This document shows positions 21,490 to 32,456 of a stretch of DNA of 64,000 bases, piece after piece. The notes under the pieces were generated by a model that saw only the letters and a list, made by a program, of their open reading frames with translations, did no database searches and was not told where the DNA came from. Position numbers and translations under genes: made by a program. The first letter of the stretch is position 1; each line of letters begins with the position of its first letter. Location: NCBI GenBank assembly GCA_977006965.1, contig OZ345353.1:3038001-3102000 (forward strand), written 5' to 3'. This stretch comes from Phymatolithon calcareum (taxonomy: Eukaryota; Rhodophyta; Florideophyceae; Hapalidiales).

Positions 21490-21823
21490 TAGAATGTTTT
21501 CCGCTTTGGGTGGTGGGTTGTTGTATGCCCCTTGTGCGAAACGGCAGTCCTTGCGCATCATCAAGATGGGAACGAAATCGATGTTAACATCAAGGCCAAC
21601 TCATTGTTAATGTCGAAAAATCCAGGGTTATTCGATCCGTCATGCGTCTAGAGTAAAAATATGATGGACACAGTAAACTATTTGCTTTCATTGCTAACCA
21701 TAGGTCAAATACTGCTGAAATTCAGCCCAATATCTTCCGTAACATGAAACACAAGTACAGTATCGGTACTACAACGTCTGAAAGGGCCGGTAGAGCACGG
21801 CTGTGTGTGTCCACGTAAGTTTG

Positions 21824-23224
21824 CTACTGTAGTTTTGAGCTTGTCTCAAATTTCTCCACTGCCCACTTCACCATAACCCGCACCAAGCTCAGTTGCATTT
21901 TCAGTGCATCTTGACAGTTACATTTCGCCTGTTCTTCAACATGGATGAGCTCATTCAGTGTCCGGAAAGCGCTGGACAAATATGTCGACATGGCCACAGC
22001 ATCATAAACTTCACCAACTTCTGTGAGCGCAATACCCATTTCTGCACAGTAAACAGTCAAAGTCTCGTGGCCAAACATAGAAAGGTCGGAAAGACAGCAA
22101 CCTATATAAGATTGGTTCCAGTCGAAAAAGCAATATGAACCTGCTGTTCCACCCGGCCGAAACATATTTCGTGAGGGTAAATCACCGTGAACGAAAGTCG
22201 TTGGTAGTTTTGCATCCCGAACGTCACGTAGAGCTCGGATAATGTACGCTTTCCAACGCTTCACATACTTGAATTCCTCATTATCCTTCAGAAACTTAAG
22301 TTCTTCGTGTTCAAGCAAAAAGTCAAGGTTCTCCTCCAGCCATTCTGTATTCAGAACCATCATTCCTCCCGCTTCCAGTTCCGGAATCGCTGACATGCTC
22401 GCCTTCTGCAGCTTGACCAGGTCTCTAAAAAACTGCGGGAATTCGCTTTTTGGAATGCCATTTTCGAACAGACCCCATTCCTTTCCGTGATCGGCTGATA
22501 TAGTGATCCTCTCTTCCTTGTCAATCAAGAGGGGCTTCGCCACAAACGAAGGTGCGATCTTGCACAACACCGATGTTATCGCCGCCTCATTGCAGAAAAT
22601 AGGTGAACATTTCAGGAAGTAGAACCCTTTGTCGGTGTTTGCTCGAAGTATGCTGCAAAGCATCGTTGCTTTCAGCTGAGTCACCGGTCCCCTCACCTCT
22701 AGTCCATGCGATCTCAAAACCCCGCACATCCATTCCGCCTTTTCCGTGAACCATCCCACACGACCCCACGCAACTCGCAAATCCGGCTCTCTTCGTTGCA
22801 AAATGCTGCTGAGCTCTTCGCGGATAGCATACCGTGCCTCCTCATCGCAATGATCAATGGCAGCTTCTTCAATATTCACCCACTCCCACCCTTGTGGAAG
22901 AGCACTTGGATCTTCATGCGTCTCAAAAATGATCACAGATCGAACAACCGTGGTTTCGGAAATCTCCTTTTCCCGATTCCATATCCATCGCAAGATCGTA
23001 ACTGACAAGTTGAACCCAAGTTTCAGTTTCAATTCATCCATCATACCGGGAGCATGTGCCGCATTCATACAATGTCCAAAACATTGCGGAAGAGTCCACT
23101 TGTCTCCATGACGAATGGCAAGAATTCGTTTCCGTGCCGTGTCGGGAATGAGCATTTGTAGCTCGTTGACACCATCTTTTACGCAGCGTTCCCATGCCGA
23201 CAAACAGTCTTTCGATTCCTCCAT
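21824..23224 (-). CDS. aminoglycoside-phosphotransferase (APH)-like kinase, copy 1
   Basis: The protein has 466 residues from the ATG at 23224 (M-E-E-S-K-D-C); another ATG at 23278 would add 18. Residues about 145-450 match the APH/choline-kinase-like fold: R-V-G-W-F-T-E-K-A-E-W, F-L-K-C-S-P as possible nucleotide-binding Lys region, the catalytic loop F-V-H-G-D-L-P-S-R-N (His346-Gly-Asp348, Asn353) and the metal-binding F-F-D-W (Asp368). Residues 30-140 (W-T-L-P...G-W-E-W-V) resemble a degenerate NUDIX-like domain without a Nudix box. The substrate is unknown. A second intact gene of equal length is at 45622. It lies within the composite Topo III/APH/BED unit, and its 5' spacer is part of the 628-bp repeat. 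Confidence 0.75.
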   Translation of the reverse strand: MEESKDCLSAWERCVKDGVNELQMLIPDTARKRILAIRHGDKWTLPQCFGHCMNAAHAPGMMDELKLKLGFNLSVTILRWIWNREKEISETTVVRSVIIFETHEDPSALPQGWEWVNIEEAAIDHCDEEARYAIREELSSILQRREPDLRVAWGRVGWFTEKAEWMCGVLRSHGLEVRGPVTQLKATMLCSILRANTDKGFYFLKCSPIFCNEAAITSVLCKIAPSFVAKPLLIDKEERITISADHGKEWGLFENGIPKSEFPQFFRDLVKLQKASMSAIPELEAGGMMVLNTEWLEENLDFLLEHEELKFLKDNEEFKYVKRWKAYIIRALRDVRDAKLPTTFVHGDLPSRNMFRPGGTAGSYCFFDWNQSYIGCCLSDLSMFGHETLTVYCAEMGIALTEVGEVYDAVAMSTYLSSAFRTLNELIHVEEQAKCNCQDALKMQLSLVRVMVKWAVEKFETSSKLQ

Positions 23225-23598
23225 AGCGCCTCCTTGTTGCTCCTCCGTTATTGCCGGGAGCACTTTGTCGCTCAACATGACGTATGTGACGTTGCTTCGC
23301 TGCACGAAGACCGCATATCCCACGACTCGAATTAATTATTGCTCTCTGTAAATTGTCATACTGCACAGGTTGCGAACGGAACATGCCCGCCCAGGATAGC
23401 TTTACATCCCTCAGAAGCTTGTACTTATTTTCTTGCGTGCAGTTAATCCACGGCACTAATTCTGATGTTGCCGTCGTTCCAGATCGTCAAGCATATTAAA
23501 TGTCCGGGAAGTGAAAACGAAGGGTAGTTTTAAGTATCGTTCCATGTCGTATTCGTGACATTCTCGTTCGGGTACGGTGGACCATGCCCAGTGGACCT

Positions 23599-24226
23599 CT
23601 GTGAAAACTTGATTGAGTTGTTTTGGACCTCCAATTCTGTTCTTTCGTGATCTGAAGTAGTAGCCTGCGCGACGATCTTGACTGCAACGGTTCCTTAACA
23701 ATATTACTCATTTCGAACTGCTCGATTGACTCAAACGTTGACTTCAACCACTTGCCGAACGCTTATATACTCGCATGTCGATCGTCCCCATGATCGTGAA
23801 CGCCCGTTTGTAACAGAATGCCATAATATCTCACGTACCCGGACGTCAGCAAAGTACATATTGGAGGAAATGATACAATGAGTGCAAAAAACTACAAATC
23901 GTCACGGTATGCCGGCGTCCGTGATTTGTTTTTCCGACTGCAAAACTTCGATTTTTAAATATCAGTTGAAAGCTGTAGCAGAAAGCAGAGTCCCTTACCG
24001 GTCACTGTCGCTCCCGCAGCGTCGTTAAAGCTCGGTTTGACGAGAAGAGACATTGTTACTCAGAGATGATTGGCGCGTACAAAGAGTCAACGTCGTCGCC
24101 GAAAGCTGCGTCCTAATCCTGTCTGTCTCTGTCCCCCGATACTCTCTCTTCCCGCACTTCAACCTCTGCCCCAGCGTCTACTCCTGCCACGGCTATCCTG
24201 AATGTCCCCGTGTCCCACACTTCCAG
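23599..24226. repeat. 628-bp direct repeat, right copy
   Basis: Identical by eye to 20198-20825. Compared with the left copy, about 200 nt directly to its left are deleted. The identity ends at CACACTTCCAG, after which the right copy runs on into topoisomerase III sequence. Confidence 0.85.
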
Positions 24227-26560
24227 AGTGTCGTAGTTTGATACCAATATGCACGCCTTGAAATTAATGGGAGTCCCCAGAGGAACACGGGAGTGTTTCC
24301 ACGATACAGAAATGTTGCGCGACCCGCATTTCCCAGAGAGAACGGCTTCCCCTGTGGCCGCGACGGAATGAACTGTGTTTCCAGAGAAGAACTACATAAA
24401 GTTGCAAGATTCCCTGCCTGTGGAACACGATATCAACTTCTTTGCAAAGTCTCTCGACTCCAGAATATTAGACGGATCTTTGCACAGCGCGCATTCCGTG
24501 ACATTCGTCTGGTTTGACGGCGTGCCCTGCGATAATGGACATGTTAGATGTGTACGCATGAAGCATCGAAAGCTTGACATCTTCTTCTCCGGGTTCACAC
24601 CTTCGTCACTCGGCGGGAATGAAATGCAATAAGGGCATAACATGTAACGGGCGTTTGACGATGAATTGGTCATTTGTAGCACTTGAAACTGGCACACGAG
24701 GCACATCGCATCGTGCGGCTCAATAATCTCAAATCGTAGCAACTCGAGCGATAAACTTGTGCGATTAATTACATGTCCTGCACTGCAAACTACGATCTGA
24801 ATCTTCGCTGCGACTCGCATCACCAAAGCCACCTCCCCGACCGCGCCCACGCCCACGACCTCTGATCCTTCCACCTCCTCCTCCGCGAACATTATCTTGC
24901 GACGCTGCTCCTCTACTTCCGGGCCGCCCTTTTAAATCCATAAGCTGATGACAATTCCCTCATTCGGAGAGATTGGGCACCAGAGTTTGCCATGTAGCCG
25001 CGGTGGAATTGTTAAACCTGCTTCGGAAGACATTGATCAACGTTTCCGTATTATTACGCAACTGAGCAAACTTGGCGCTACACTTAGTCAGCGCAGCCTC
25101 CAGCATATTTGCAACTTGCACCTGTTCATTGCCCTCTTTCTTCAGACCCTCCTCCTGCTTCGTGCGAATGTATGGGCGGGCAACATGGAGCTGACACTTT
25201 TCGTGTGACACGACAAGAGCAATGCCGATTTCCATGCGTGCGAAGCTTCCAGCTTTGCCCCCTTCTTTCACGACCTAGTTCCGCTCTTGCACTATCTTGA
25301 TATACTCCGCGACCGTGACGTCCGTTTCGATTCCATAATGATCCATGAGTGCAATGACATCGGCCTCCGAGAGAAGCGCCGGTGGTTGAGTCTATGACTC
25401 GCGCAACGTAAACTCTGCCACGGAAGGGTTTCTCCGACACTCAGGAGAGTGGACGGCAAGTCGCGCTCAGACCACTTTTCGAGAGGATGCATGACCTCGA
25501 CATAGCCCTCGTGCTCAATGATAAGCTCTCGTGCACCGAAAAACTCGGCCTCGCCAACACGAACCTGTACTGAGGTTTCCGCTCTCTGCACGTCCACCGA
25601 ACAGCACGCCAGAAACCGTTACACACTTTGCGGTGGTCATCACTGTCGAACGACCCGGGTGCGGCTTCAGTGGGATGAATTAGTGGAGGAGCGCCATCAT
25701 CATGACCGCCAGCACGCGGCCAAATGAAGGTGACGATGTCTTGCTGACTGGGCGGGGTAAGAAGCCTGTTTCCAAATTTCCCCATTCTGGATGTCCCGTT
25801 TATATTTGCATGACTCCTTTAAGGTTATAAATTTCATTGAATTGATATGTCTCAGTTCTCGGAGAGCTGATTAGAACCTTGTTGTACAGACTTTCCATCA
25901 CCTCCATCAATTTGTCTGAGCTAATCCTCAGCAAACGCGATGCCGCTCTTTGCAGCTCCACCGTGGACAGTGGCAAAGGTCTCCATCTCGAATTATTGCG
26001 CTTCTTGACGCTGAAAACATGAGCGACGCCTCCATTCGCTTCACTCTGCTTCACGGCGATCTCGCAGAGCAGATGGGCGGAACATGCATCGCAGAGTTGC
26101 TTCCGCACCCATTCGAAAGGCACTGTGGTACCCACAAGACTGTTCGTGAAGACCCTGAATAAGTGCCTGTCAAGTGCTGAATGGTGAGCCAGCGATCCAC
26201 GACGAGACCAGCAGTTGGAAACTGAGAGTTCAGACGATGGGGCGCCTTTGACCGGAAATATCCAAGTTAAACCTCTCCACAGATACGGTGAGAAACCTGG
26301 TATACGCACTTGCAGCACGCTCGTCGATCTCCTGTCGGTTATCAACCTTGTGCGCAATGCGCTTGTTCAGCTGCTCAAGATGGGTGACAGCACTCAAAAG
26401 ATCATCGCGCGTCATGGCTGAAAAGCAAGCACACGGTAGACCAAAATGTCGCGTTTGGCATAGAGACATACTTCACGAACTTCGAAAGCCATCTCCTCAC
26501 CATCCGAGTCATAATCGATCCAAAGAATGACGTACAATTTGGAGGTTTGAAGTTGCGTCG
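24050..26560 (-). pseudogene. DNA topoisomerase III (TOP3-like) pseudogene, copy 1
   Basis: Minus-strand fragments line up in order with TOP3-alpha. They are the TOPRIM motif L-W-I-D-Y-D-S-D-G-E-E (about 26490), R-F-S-A-M-T...V-D-N-R-Q-E-I-D...T-R-F (26230-26470), K-W/R-W-R-P-L-P-L-S-T-V-E-L (about 25970), the active-site region L-I-S-S-P-R-T-E-T (about 25863), W-P-R-A-G-G...P-P-L-I-H-P-T (about 25690) and E-K-W-S-E-R-D-L-P (about 25460). C-terminal zinc ribbons C-L-V-C...C-P-Y-C and E-C-A-L-C (24400-24720) follow. Frames shift several times and the catalytic Tyr is Ser (TCT at 25863-25865), so it is dead. The family relaxes and decatenates DNA with RecQ helicases. Confidence 0.85.
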
Positions 26561-26935
26561 GACGCCTTCTTATTTGGAGCTGTAGAAGGTGTTGGTGTTA
26601 TCAAGGCAAAGGAGATCGGGTATCTGGTATGATACTGTACGTGAAGAGTGTTTTTGTATCGGTCCCATTAATGTGTGTTGCCCTCCACGTTCTGCATGAT
26701 CTTCCACGATCTATTCCTAAATTACGACTTGAATTCCTTCTCACAAATTTCGTTTTCCTGCCTCCGTTGTCCGTAAACAACTCGTCGACCAGTTTGATTT
26801 CTAATTGGTATGATATCATTTGCATTAAACAGGAGCTCGACACTTCGTCGGTGTTAGCTTGATTTCTCATCCCCCGCATACTGTATGCAACTGCACACAT
26901 TTTTCTGGTGGCTTTCCTATATTACAAAAAAGCCA
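26561..26935. other. spacer 5' of the topoisomerase relic
   Basis: The position fits the N-terminal TOPRIM half of topoisomerase III, but I find no convincing similarity. Nothing else is recognised. Confidence 0.3.
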
Positions 26936-26938
26936 ACC

Positions 26939-27035
26939 TGTCCAATAGAATGCCTGCACTTGTGAAGCGATACTTATTATCCGATACTCATCCAGAGTTA
27001 TTATAGTTTAACAAGTGCAAGCATTCTATTGGACA
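26939..27035. mobile_element. small MITE-like element with ~25-bp terminal inverted repeats
   Basis: The ends TGTCCAATAGAATGC and its complement extend to arms of about 25 nt with one mismatch (26939-26963 and 27011-27035). They flank about 47 nt of AT-rich sequence. It is non-coding. No clear target-site duplication is seen. Confidence 0.65.
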
Positions 27036-27311
27036 TGCTGGGTTCCCATTTTCTCAATTTCTCGTTTTCCTGTTGGGAATCATTTGTTCATCGGCCCTAT
27101 CATAAGCTATGATGCAATACAGATATTCTGAATTTCGCCCTACTGTATGATACTGTACTATGTACAGTCAATCCTCGTTAACTGGATCTTTAAATTTAGA
27201 AAATACTCGGTTTTCAGAACACAAGAGACATCCACGAATATGGTTTCCGCCCAAATTTGTCTAAATTTAAGGTTCTCAGAATATTCGGTACAGTATCTGA
27301 AAATTGTCAAT

Positions 27312-27762
27312 TGTAGTTTTCCAAGCAAGAAAAGGTTACACGTGTGGCACACAAGGTGGTTGAAAAATGGAATTCGTTTGTCAGCCCTACGACCGAGCTG
27401 ACAATACCTTACACACCGACTGACCGGTGTGCTTGGCTAAACAATTTCCCCAGGATGTGGCAATAGCAAGTGATTTACTTCTTCTGATTCTTGTTCTTGT
27501 TCCGACTTGCCCCGTTACTCGGTGCGCGAGCCTTAAGTAGACAATTTTCTATCAGAGTGTAAATATCTAGAACATTAAAAAGATTGAATGCGGCACGCAA
27601 AAAATCAGGGACAATTATCATACTATCAATTAATCCGTACCGGAACACATTCCGGGTGGCGTGCCAGTAGGGCATGTCAGGCGAACATGCGCTGGCAGCT
27701 CACGGTGTAAGGGCCTGGTGAGCACCGTGCTGGCGCCCGCCACGGTAGCAGTGGAATCTACA
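27312..27762 (-). repeat. copia 3' LTR
   Basis: 451 bp, ends TGTAG/CTACA. It differs from the 5' LTR by A/C in the run after GGCACGCAAA and by A/G in GGTGAGC(A/G)CCGTG. The pol stop codon overlaps its inner edge. Confidence 0.97.
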
Positions 27763-30700
27763 CTCCCACCTTTTCAAGATGTGAGCCAGACATGCCATTG
27801 TTCTTGCGGATGATCCACTGACAGACTGGTGTGGCGTCAATGCCAGTGCGGAGAATGTCGGCCAGCGGCTTGCAGAACTTTGGCTTGGTGAGGCCGTCAG
27901 CAGGGTTCACGGTTCCGGCGACGAGACCAACGTTCGATATCTCGAAGTTGTTGTAGGCCTCACGAGCGGCAGCAACATCAATCATCAAGCGCTTCTCGGT
28001 AGTGTGCGAAGCGCGAGTAATGACATCGAACAGTTGCTTAGAGTCGGTAAACATCTTGAGCGGGATTTCGCGACGGAGAATACGCTGCAGATCGTGCTTA
28101 AGCACATAGGCGACGTCGAAAGCGGCGGAGAATGCGTATACTTCCCCAGCCATGATGGAGCGGACAACGCGACGAGACTTGCGGCTGCTATAGTTCAGAA
28201 CATGGCAGCGGTTGGAGTCATCGCAAAGTAGGATGATGAAACCAAGTTGGGAAGTCAAGTCCGTATTCGTAGCGAACGAAGCGTCAGCGTATGCGCGGAT
28301 GTGCAGGGTACTGCGATTCAGCGGCGGATACTTCAGACGGATGTCCTTGGTGTCCTTGATGTAGCTGATAGACTCGTTCAGCTCGTCTATAGACTTCCTG
28401 TCGAAAGCCTCAGCAGTAACTTGGGCGGCACGATTGACGGCGCAGCAGATATCCGGGCGACTGTGAGAGAGCCAGCTGAAAGCAGCACGAACAGAGCGGA
28501 AGAGGTCAAAGGTTGAGTCTTTCGGCATAAGACAAAGCTTAGCGAGGTATTCCGGCTGGAATGCGTAGAACGTGCGAGCTCCATTCGGTGCCTTCTCGGT
28601 TTTGACGCTGATCCCAACGAACTCAACGTCGTCGCGCTCGATGGGTTTCGACTCAAATGCCTTTGACGTGAAGTCAATCAGGTCATCGAAGCTTGCATTT
28701 CCAGCGAACAGGTTATCGTCGACATACGCGCCGAGTAAACCTTCGGTGTTGTCTCCTCCAGCCTTCATGTACAGAGAAGGGTCTCCATCGAGAGGGGTCA
28801 TGTCGAGCTTGTTCTTGATGAAGAACTCGAAGGTAGCGCCCCAATAGTCTCCAGAGTCGCAGATGCCGTAGAGCGGCTTCTCAAGCTTGAGGACTTGGGT
28901 CTTCTCGATATCGAATAAATGGCGGTCAGCTTCACGGACTTTGACATAGATGTCACGACTCAGCTTCTCCTTAGCTTGAAGGTAGGCCTGTATAAAGTCG
29001 ACAACAGCAATGCGGTAGTTCATGATGGCGGAGACGGACAGGATGATTTTCGTCGAGCTCTGGCGCAGCGTAGGACAGCTGTGCACGATGAACTCCTTCA
29101 TGTGATCCTTATATCCTTGTCCGACGAATCGAGCTTTGGCTCTCTGGCGGTCGGTTCCGGGGTTCTTCAACGTCAGCTCGAATCGTCCACCGATGACGTT
29201 TGCAGACTCAGCAAGCGACGAGAGATCAACAACTTTCCAGACATTGCGTTCGGATAGGCCTTTGACTTCGGTGCGTTTTGCTTCTTCGAACGCGGCGGAT
29301 TTGGATCTCGGGTCGGAGGGCGGTATCTTCTCGGTCAGGTGGATGACACTGGGAGTTTCCAAAACTTCTTGCACACCTTCAGTACTGGCTCGAACCCTTG
29401 CGAAGCGGTCCTGCATATGAGTCAGGAAGCTCTCTCCAGTGATCACGCGGTCGAATATGGAGTCAATTTCGACGCGTTGGTTAGCGGGGAGTTCATCTTG
29501 ACGAGCGGAATCGGTCTTGTATTCGCGCACTTTGTCTACAGAAACGCGCTTTAGCTTGTTCTTGATGTTGAGCCACAGGTTCTTGCCATCTCCGGCGACG
29601 ACCAAGTACGGGCCTTCCCATTCCTCCCCCTTTTCTCTGTAGAAAAGAACCTGTGAGCCAATCTTGATCTCACGGTCGGCGGCGATGGGAACATTTCTGC
29701 TCAGAGCGGTCCGAATACGGGCAGTAGCAATAGCTTTGGTCATCTCACGTCGGGCGTCCTGTAGCGCTTGCATGCGTTCGCGCTGTTCCGGCAGGTCAGA
29801 AAATCCAAGCGGAAGTAACACGAGCAGCGTCGGGGAGAGTCCTTGAGGTCCAGCTGTATTGTTCATAGCGTGAACAGACAAAGCGAGACAGTCAGTCATA
29901 TCGATCTTCGGGTGCTCAAGACGAACTTTCCGATAGATGCGGCGGAGGAAGTCGTGATACTTCTCGCCGGCACCGAGGGCGTTGTGGCTCTCGATTCCGG
30001 AATCCAGGCGTTCAATTCCCGTGGACTGAAGTAGATGGCGCCATTCGTCACTGTCGAACTGCTTTCCACGGTCGGTGTGAATCGCTTTCGAGTATCCGAT
30101 GTACTTGGTGACCCAATGGCGGACGTAGGCAGTCCAGATGTCCTTCGAGGATTCACCGTCCAGGAATATGGCAGCGTTGAACAGAGTGTCTTTGCAGACC
30201 ATGTGTAAGACGGATGAACTTTCGAGCGACATTAGATCTATGAGGACGACACGGTTGAAGATGATATCTTTGTTCGGCAGCGTGACGCGAAAGCGGCAAG
30301 GTTGGCTCGAAATTCGTTGACATATGTCGCACGACTCGGTTATCTTCTCGAGTGCTCCGAGAGTTTCGGGAGTATCTTTCGGGTCCTTAGCCTGCTTCAT
30401 CATCTTGTAGATACGCAGAGGCTGTGGATGGTAGAAGTGACGGTGGATCTTCTTCAATTCCGGTTCGGTGTACATGACCTCGTAGTGCCATTCGTAGTAG
30501 ACATGCCCAAGTTTTCGGACGAGTGGAGTGCTCCAAACAGGGTTGCGGCAGCGAAGGCGGTTGTCCACAGTATCCACGAGAAGCTTGTACTTGTCGAGAA
30601 CATCGAGTCCCAAGAGAAGAGGGATCGAAATGTCAACAACATCGAGCTCGATCTTGATGTGACGGTTGTGAGCATACGGGATGCGGAACTTCGCTTTGCC

Positions 30701-31129
30701 GATACTGGCTTTGCGCTGGGCTCCGAACTTGTACACTTTCGGCGTCGATGGAATCAATGCGAGGGGGATTCCCATGAAGCGGTAATATGCTTCAGCTTGA
30801 CCCTTTCCAACGACAGAGCGCTGAGCTCCAGTGTCGAGACATGCACCATTGAACTTCTCATATCCCACGAGCGGTGATTGAACGGTCAGGTTGATGACGG
30901 CGTCAACATGAGTACTACTGTCCGGGGTCTCTTCGACGTAGTTCACGAGTGCGTCGAAAAGATCGAAGTCGGGGTCCTCGTTTTCAACGGCGTCGTTGAT
31001 ATGGACTTCCTGCTCATCGACGTCTATCGATGGAGCTTCTTCTTCGTCACTGTGCGTGGCGTTGAGCTGTTGGCAGAGCTCGAAGACGACGACATGGGCA
31101 TTTCGAGGGTTACCGGTCTTCTTCGCCAT
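27758..31129 (-). CDS. copia Pol polyprotein (protease-integrase-RT-RNase H)
   Basis: The 1123-residue frame starts at an ATG two codons after the gag stop. Domains in order are: aspartic protease C-L-D-T-G-A (DTG 99-101); integrase zinc site H229, H234, C267, C270; and catalytic D298, D353, E389 (D,D-35-E). The reverse transcriptase has V-V-D-F (D711) and Y-V-D-D (802-805), and RNase H has A-Y-A-D (D948), G-E-V-Y (E996) and F-T-D-S (D1029). All catalytic residues are present, so the polyprotein looks competent. The last codons double as the polypurine tract. It is in frame with gag, separated by UAG-UAC. Confidence 0.96.
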   Translation of the reverse strand: MAKKTGNPRNAHVVVFELCQQLNATHSDEEEAPSIDVDEQEVHINDAVENEDPDFDLFDALVNYVEETPDSSTHVDAVINLTVQSPLVGYEKFNGACLDTGAQRSVVGKGQAEAYYRFMGIPLALIPSTPKVYKFGAQRKASIGKAKFRIPYAHNRHIKIELDVVDISIPLLLGLDVLDKYKLLVDTVDNRLRCRNPVWSTPLVRKLGHVYYEWHYEVMYTEPELKKIHRHFYHPQPLRIYKMMKQAKDPKDTPETLGALEKITESCDICQRISSQPCRFRVTLPNKDIIFNRVVLIDLMSLESSSVLHMVCKDTLFNAAIFLDGESSKDIWTAYVRHWVTKYIGYSKAIHTDRGKQFDSDEWRHLLQSTGIERLDSGIESHNALGAGEKYHDFLRRIYRKVRLEHPKIDMTDCLALSVHAMNNTAGPQGLSPTLLVLLPLGFSDLPEQRERMQALQDARREMTKAIATARIRTALSRNVPIAADREIKIGSQVLFYREKGEEWEGPYLVVAGDGKNLWLNIKNKLKRVSVDKVREYKTDSARQDELPANQRVEIDSIFDRVITGESFLTHMQDRFARVRASTEGVQEVLETPSVIHLTEKIPPSDPRSKSAAFEEAKRTEVKGLSERNVWKVVDLSSLAESANVIGGRFELTLKNPGTDRQRAKARFVGQGYKDHMKEFIVHSCPTLRQSSTKIILSVSAIMNYRIAVVDFIQAYLQAKEKLSRDIYVKVREADRHLFDIEKTQVLKLEKPLYGICDSGDYWGATFEFFIKNKLDMTPLDGDPSLYMKAGGDNTEGLLGAYVDDNLFAGNASFDDLIDFTSKAFESKPIERDDVEFVGISVKTEKAPNGARTFYAFQPEYLAKLCLMPKDSTFDLFRSVRAAFSWLSHSRPDICCAVNRAAQVTAEAFDRKSIDELNESISYIKDTKDIRLKYPPLNRSTLHIRAYADASFATNTDLTSQLGFIILLCDDSNRCHVLNYSSRKSRRVVRSIMAGEVYAFSAAFDVAYVLKHDLQRILRREIPLKMFTDSKQLFDVITRASHTTEKRLMIDVAAAREAYNNFEISNVGLVAGTVNPADGLTKPKFCKPLADILRTGIDATPVCQWIIRKNNGMSGSHLEKVGV

Positions 31130-31132
31130 GTA

Positions 31133-32380
31133 CTACATCTGGCGACGAGAGGCTTTCGCCAGATCGACTTTTTCAGGACACGCCTTCAACATGTGGTCAG
31201 GGGAGTCACAGTTAAAGCAGCCCATGATGGTTAGAGCTTTCGGACGCTCTTGATTACGGCGGAAGCGGCGAGTGTCACCAACGCCTTTGTGACGATAGGC
31301 GTAGCGGCCAGGTCCTTGGTAGAGAATGCCAGGAACATTCTCATCGTCATCAGAAGGGCGACGGGAGCGGACAGAGACCTTATCTCGCATGTTGGCCAAC
31401 TTGGCTTCGCGGGAAAGATGCAAAGCAGCTTCGAGTTCGCCATACAACTGCTGGAACGATAACCCATTCGTTGCGACGCGGCTAAGGGGCTCGGTAGCCC
31501 ACGAGTATCCGACAGTGGCGTTCCGGAGAAACTCGATTTTGTGCGCTTCACTCCGGTGCGACGTCGGGACTTGTGGTGACAGCTTGGTGATTAGCTTGTA
31601 CACCTTCTCGAGCGATGCGAGTTCGTCGAGACCTTCCGATGTATACTTCGATAGGCGAAGTCCGGCGAGGTGGTTCTTGACGCGATTCTGGCGGACGATC
31701 GAGTTGTACTCGTTTCCGATGAGGCGGATTGCTTCATTGAAGCTGTTGACTTCGTTGTCGATACGGTCAAGGTAGAAGCGTTTAGCATCTCCACGGAGTA
31801 GGCTGTGGAGGTACTGCTTCTTCTGGGCAGGAGTGAGACCATAGTCGCGTGCGACTTGCTGGTATTCTGCGACGTACTCAAGCCAGGATTCGCCAAGGTC
31901 ACCAGAAAACTTCTGTTCCTTATCGCGAAAGCGAGTGCCAATGTAGTAGGCGAGCTTGTCCTTCTGTGGCGGTGGCTGAGCAGTGCGGCCTTCAGTCTCA
32001 TCGGCGGGTTCAGAGCCTTCGGTTCCGCGAGCGGTTCGACGACCGGCCTTGATGATCTGCTTGGTGATCTCCTCGGCCGCCAGTTTATCCTCATCATCGG
32101 TGTAGAGGTTAGCGGCGAGTTGCTTGATCACGCGGCGGGAGTTGTGTGGAGGCATGCTAGCACCGTGATCAGCCAGCCAGTCTCGAAGGGCCTTGTACGC
32201 AATCGGGATCGATTGCATCTCCGGTAAGAATAGTACAGCAGGCGGGAATAGCTCAGCGACCTCCTCGGCGACTTGAGGTCCAGTCATCGTGCGGGCGATG
32301 ATGCGATTCTGGAGGACGCGGATGGAGTTAATGAAACCATTGACTACAGACGACACTTCATCAAGAGCGATCTCTTGCAT
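31133..32380 (-). CDS. copia Gag (nucleocapsid) protein
   Basis: The protein has 415 residues from the ATG at 32380; the frame remains open upstream into the 5' LTR, but only from a GTG. It has helical capsid-like sequence and ends in a single zinc knuckle C-F-N-C-D-S-P-D-H-M-L-K-A-C (C-x2-C-x4-H-x4-C), followed by a basic tail. The stop is UAG at 31135-31133. The pol ATG is two codons further in the same frame, so Pol could be made by stop-codon readthrough as a Gag-Pol fusion or by reinitiation. The leader between LTR and ATG is about 76 nt. Confidence 0.93.
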   Translation of the reverse strand: MQEIALDEVSSVVNGFINSIRVLQNRIIARTMTGPQVAEEVAELFPPAVLFLPEMQSIPIAYKALRDWLADHGASMPPHNSRRVIKQLAANLYTDDEDKLAAEEITKQIIKAGRRTARGTEGSEPADETEGRTAQPPPQKDKLAYYIGTRFRDKEQKFSGDLGESWLEYVAEYQQVARDYGLTPAQKKQYLHSLLRGDAKRFYLDRIDNEVNSFNEAIRLIGNEYNSIVRQNRVKNHLAGLRLSKYTSEGLDELASLEKVYKLITKLSPQVPTSHRSEAHKIEFLRNATVGYSWATEPLSRVATNGLSFQQLYGELEAALHLSREAKLANMRDKVSVRSRRPSDDDENVPGILYQGPGRYAYRHKGVGDTRRFRRNQERPKALTIMGCFNCDSPDHMLKACPEKVDLAKASRRQM

Positions 32381-32456
32381 GAAAACGTTTCCTCCATCGG
32401 ATTCCTGTACTAACAGAGTATCAACGGGCGTCTGCAAGGATGAGATAATTCGCGAA

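Noticed and set aside
32430-32456. Possible tRNA primer-binding site next to the 5' LTR
   Set aside because: The sequence after the LTR lacks TGG and matches no tRNA 3' end I can recognise.
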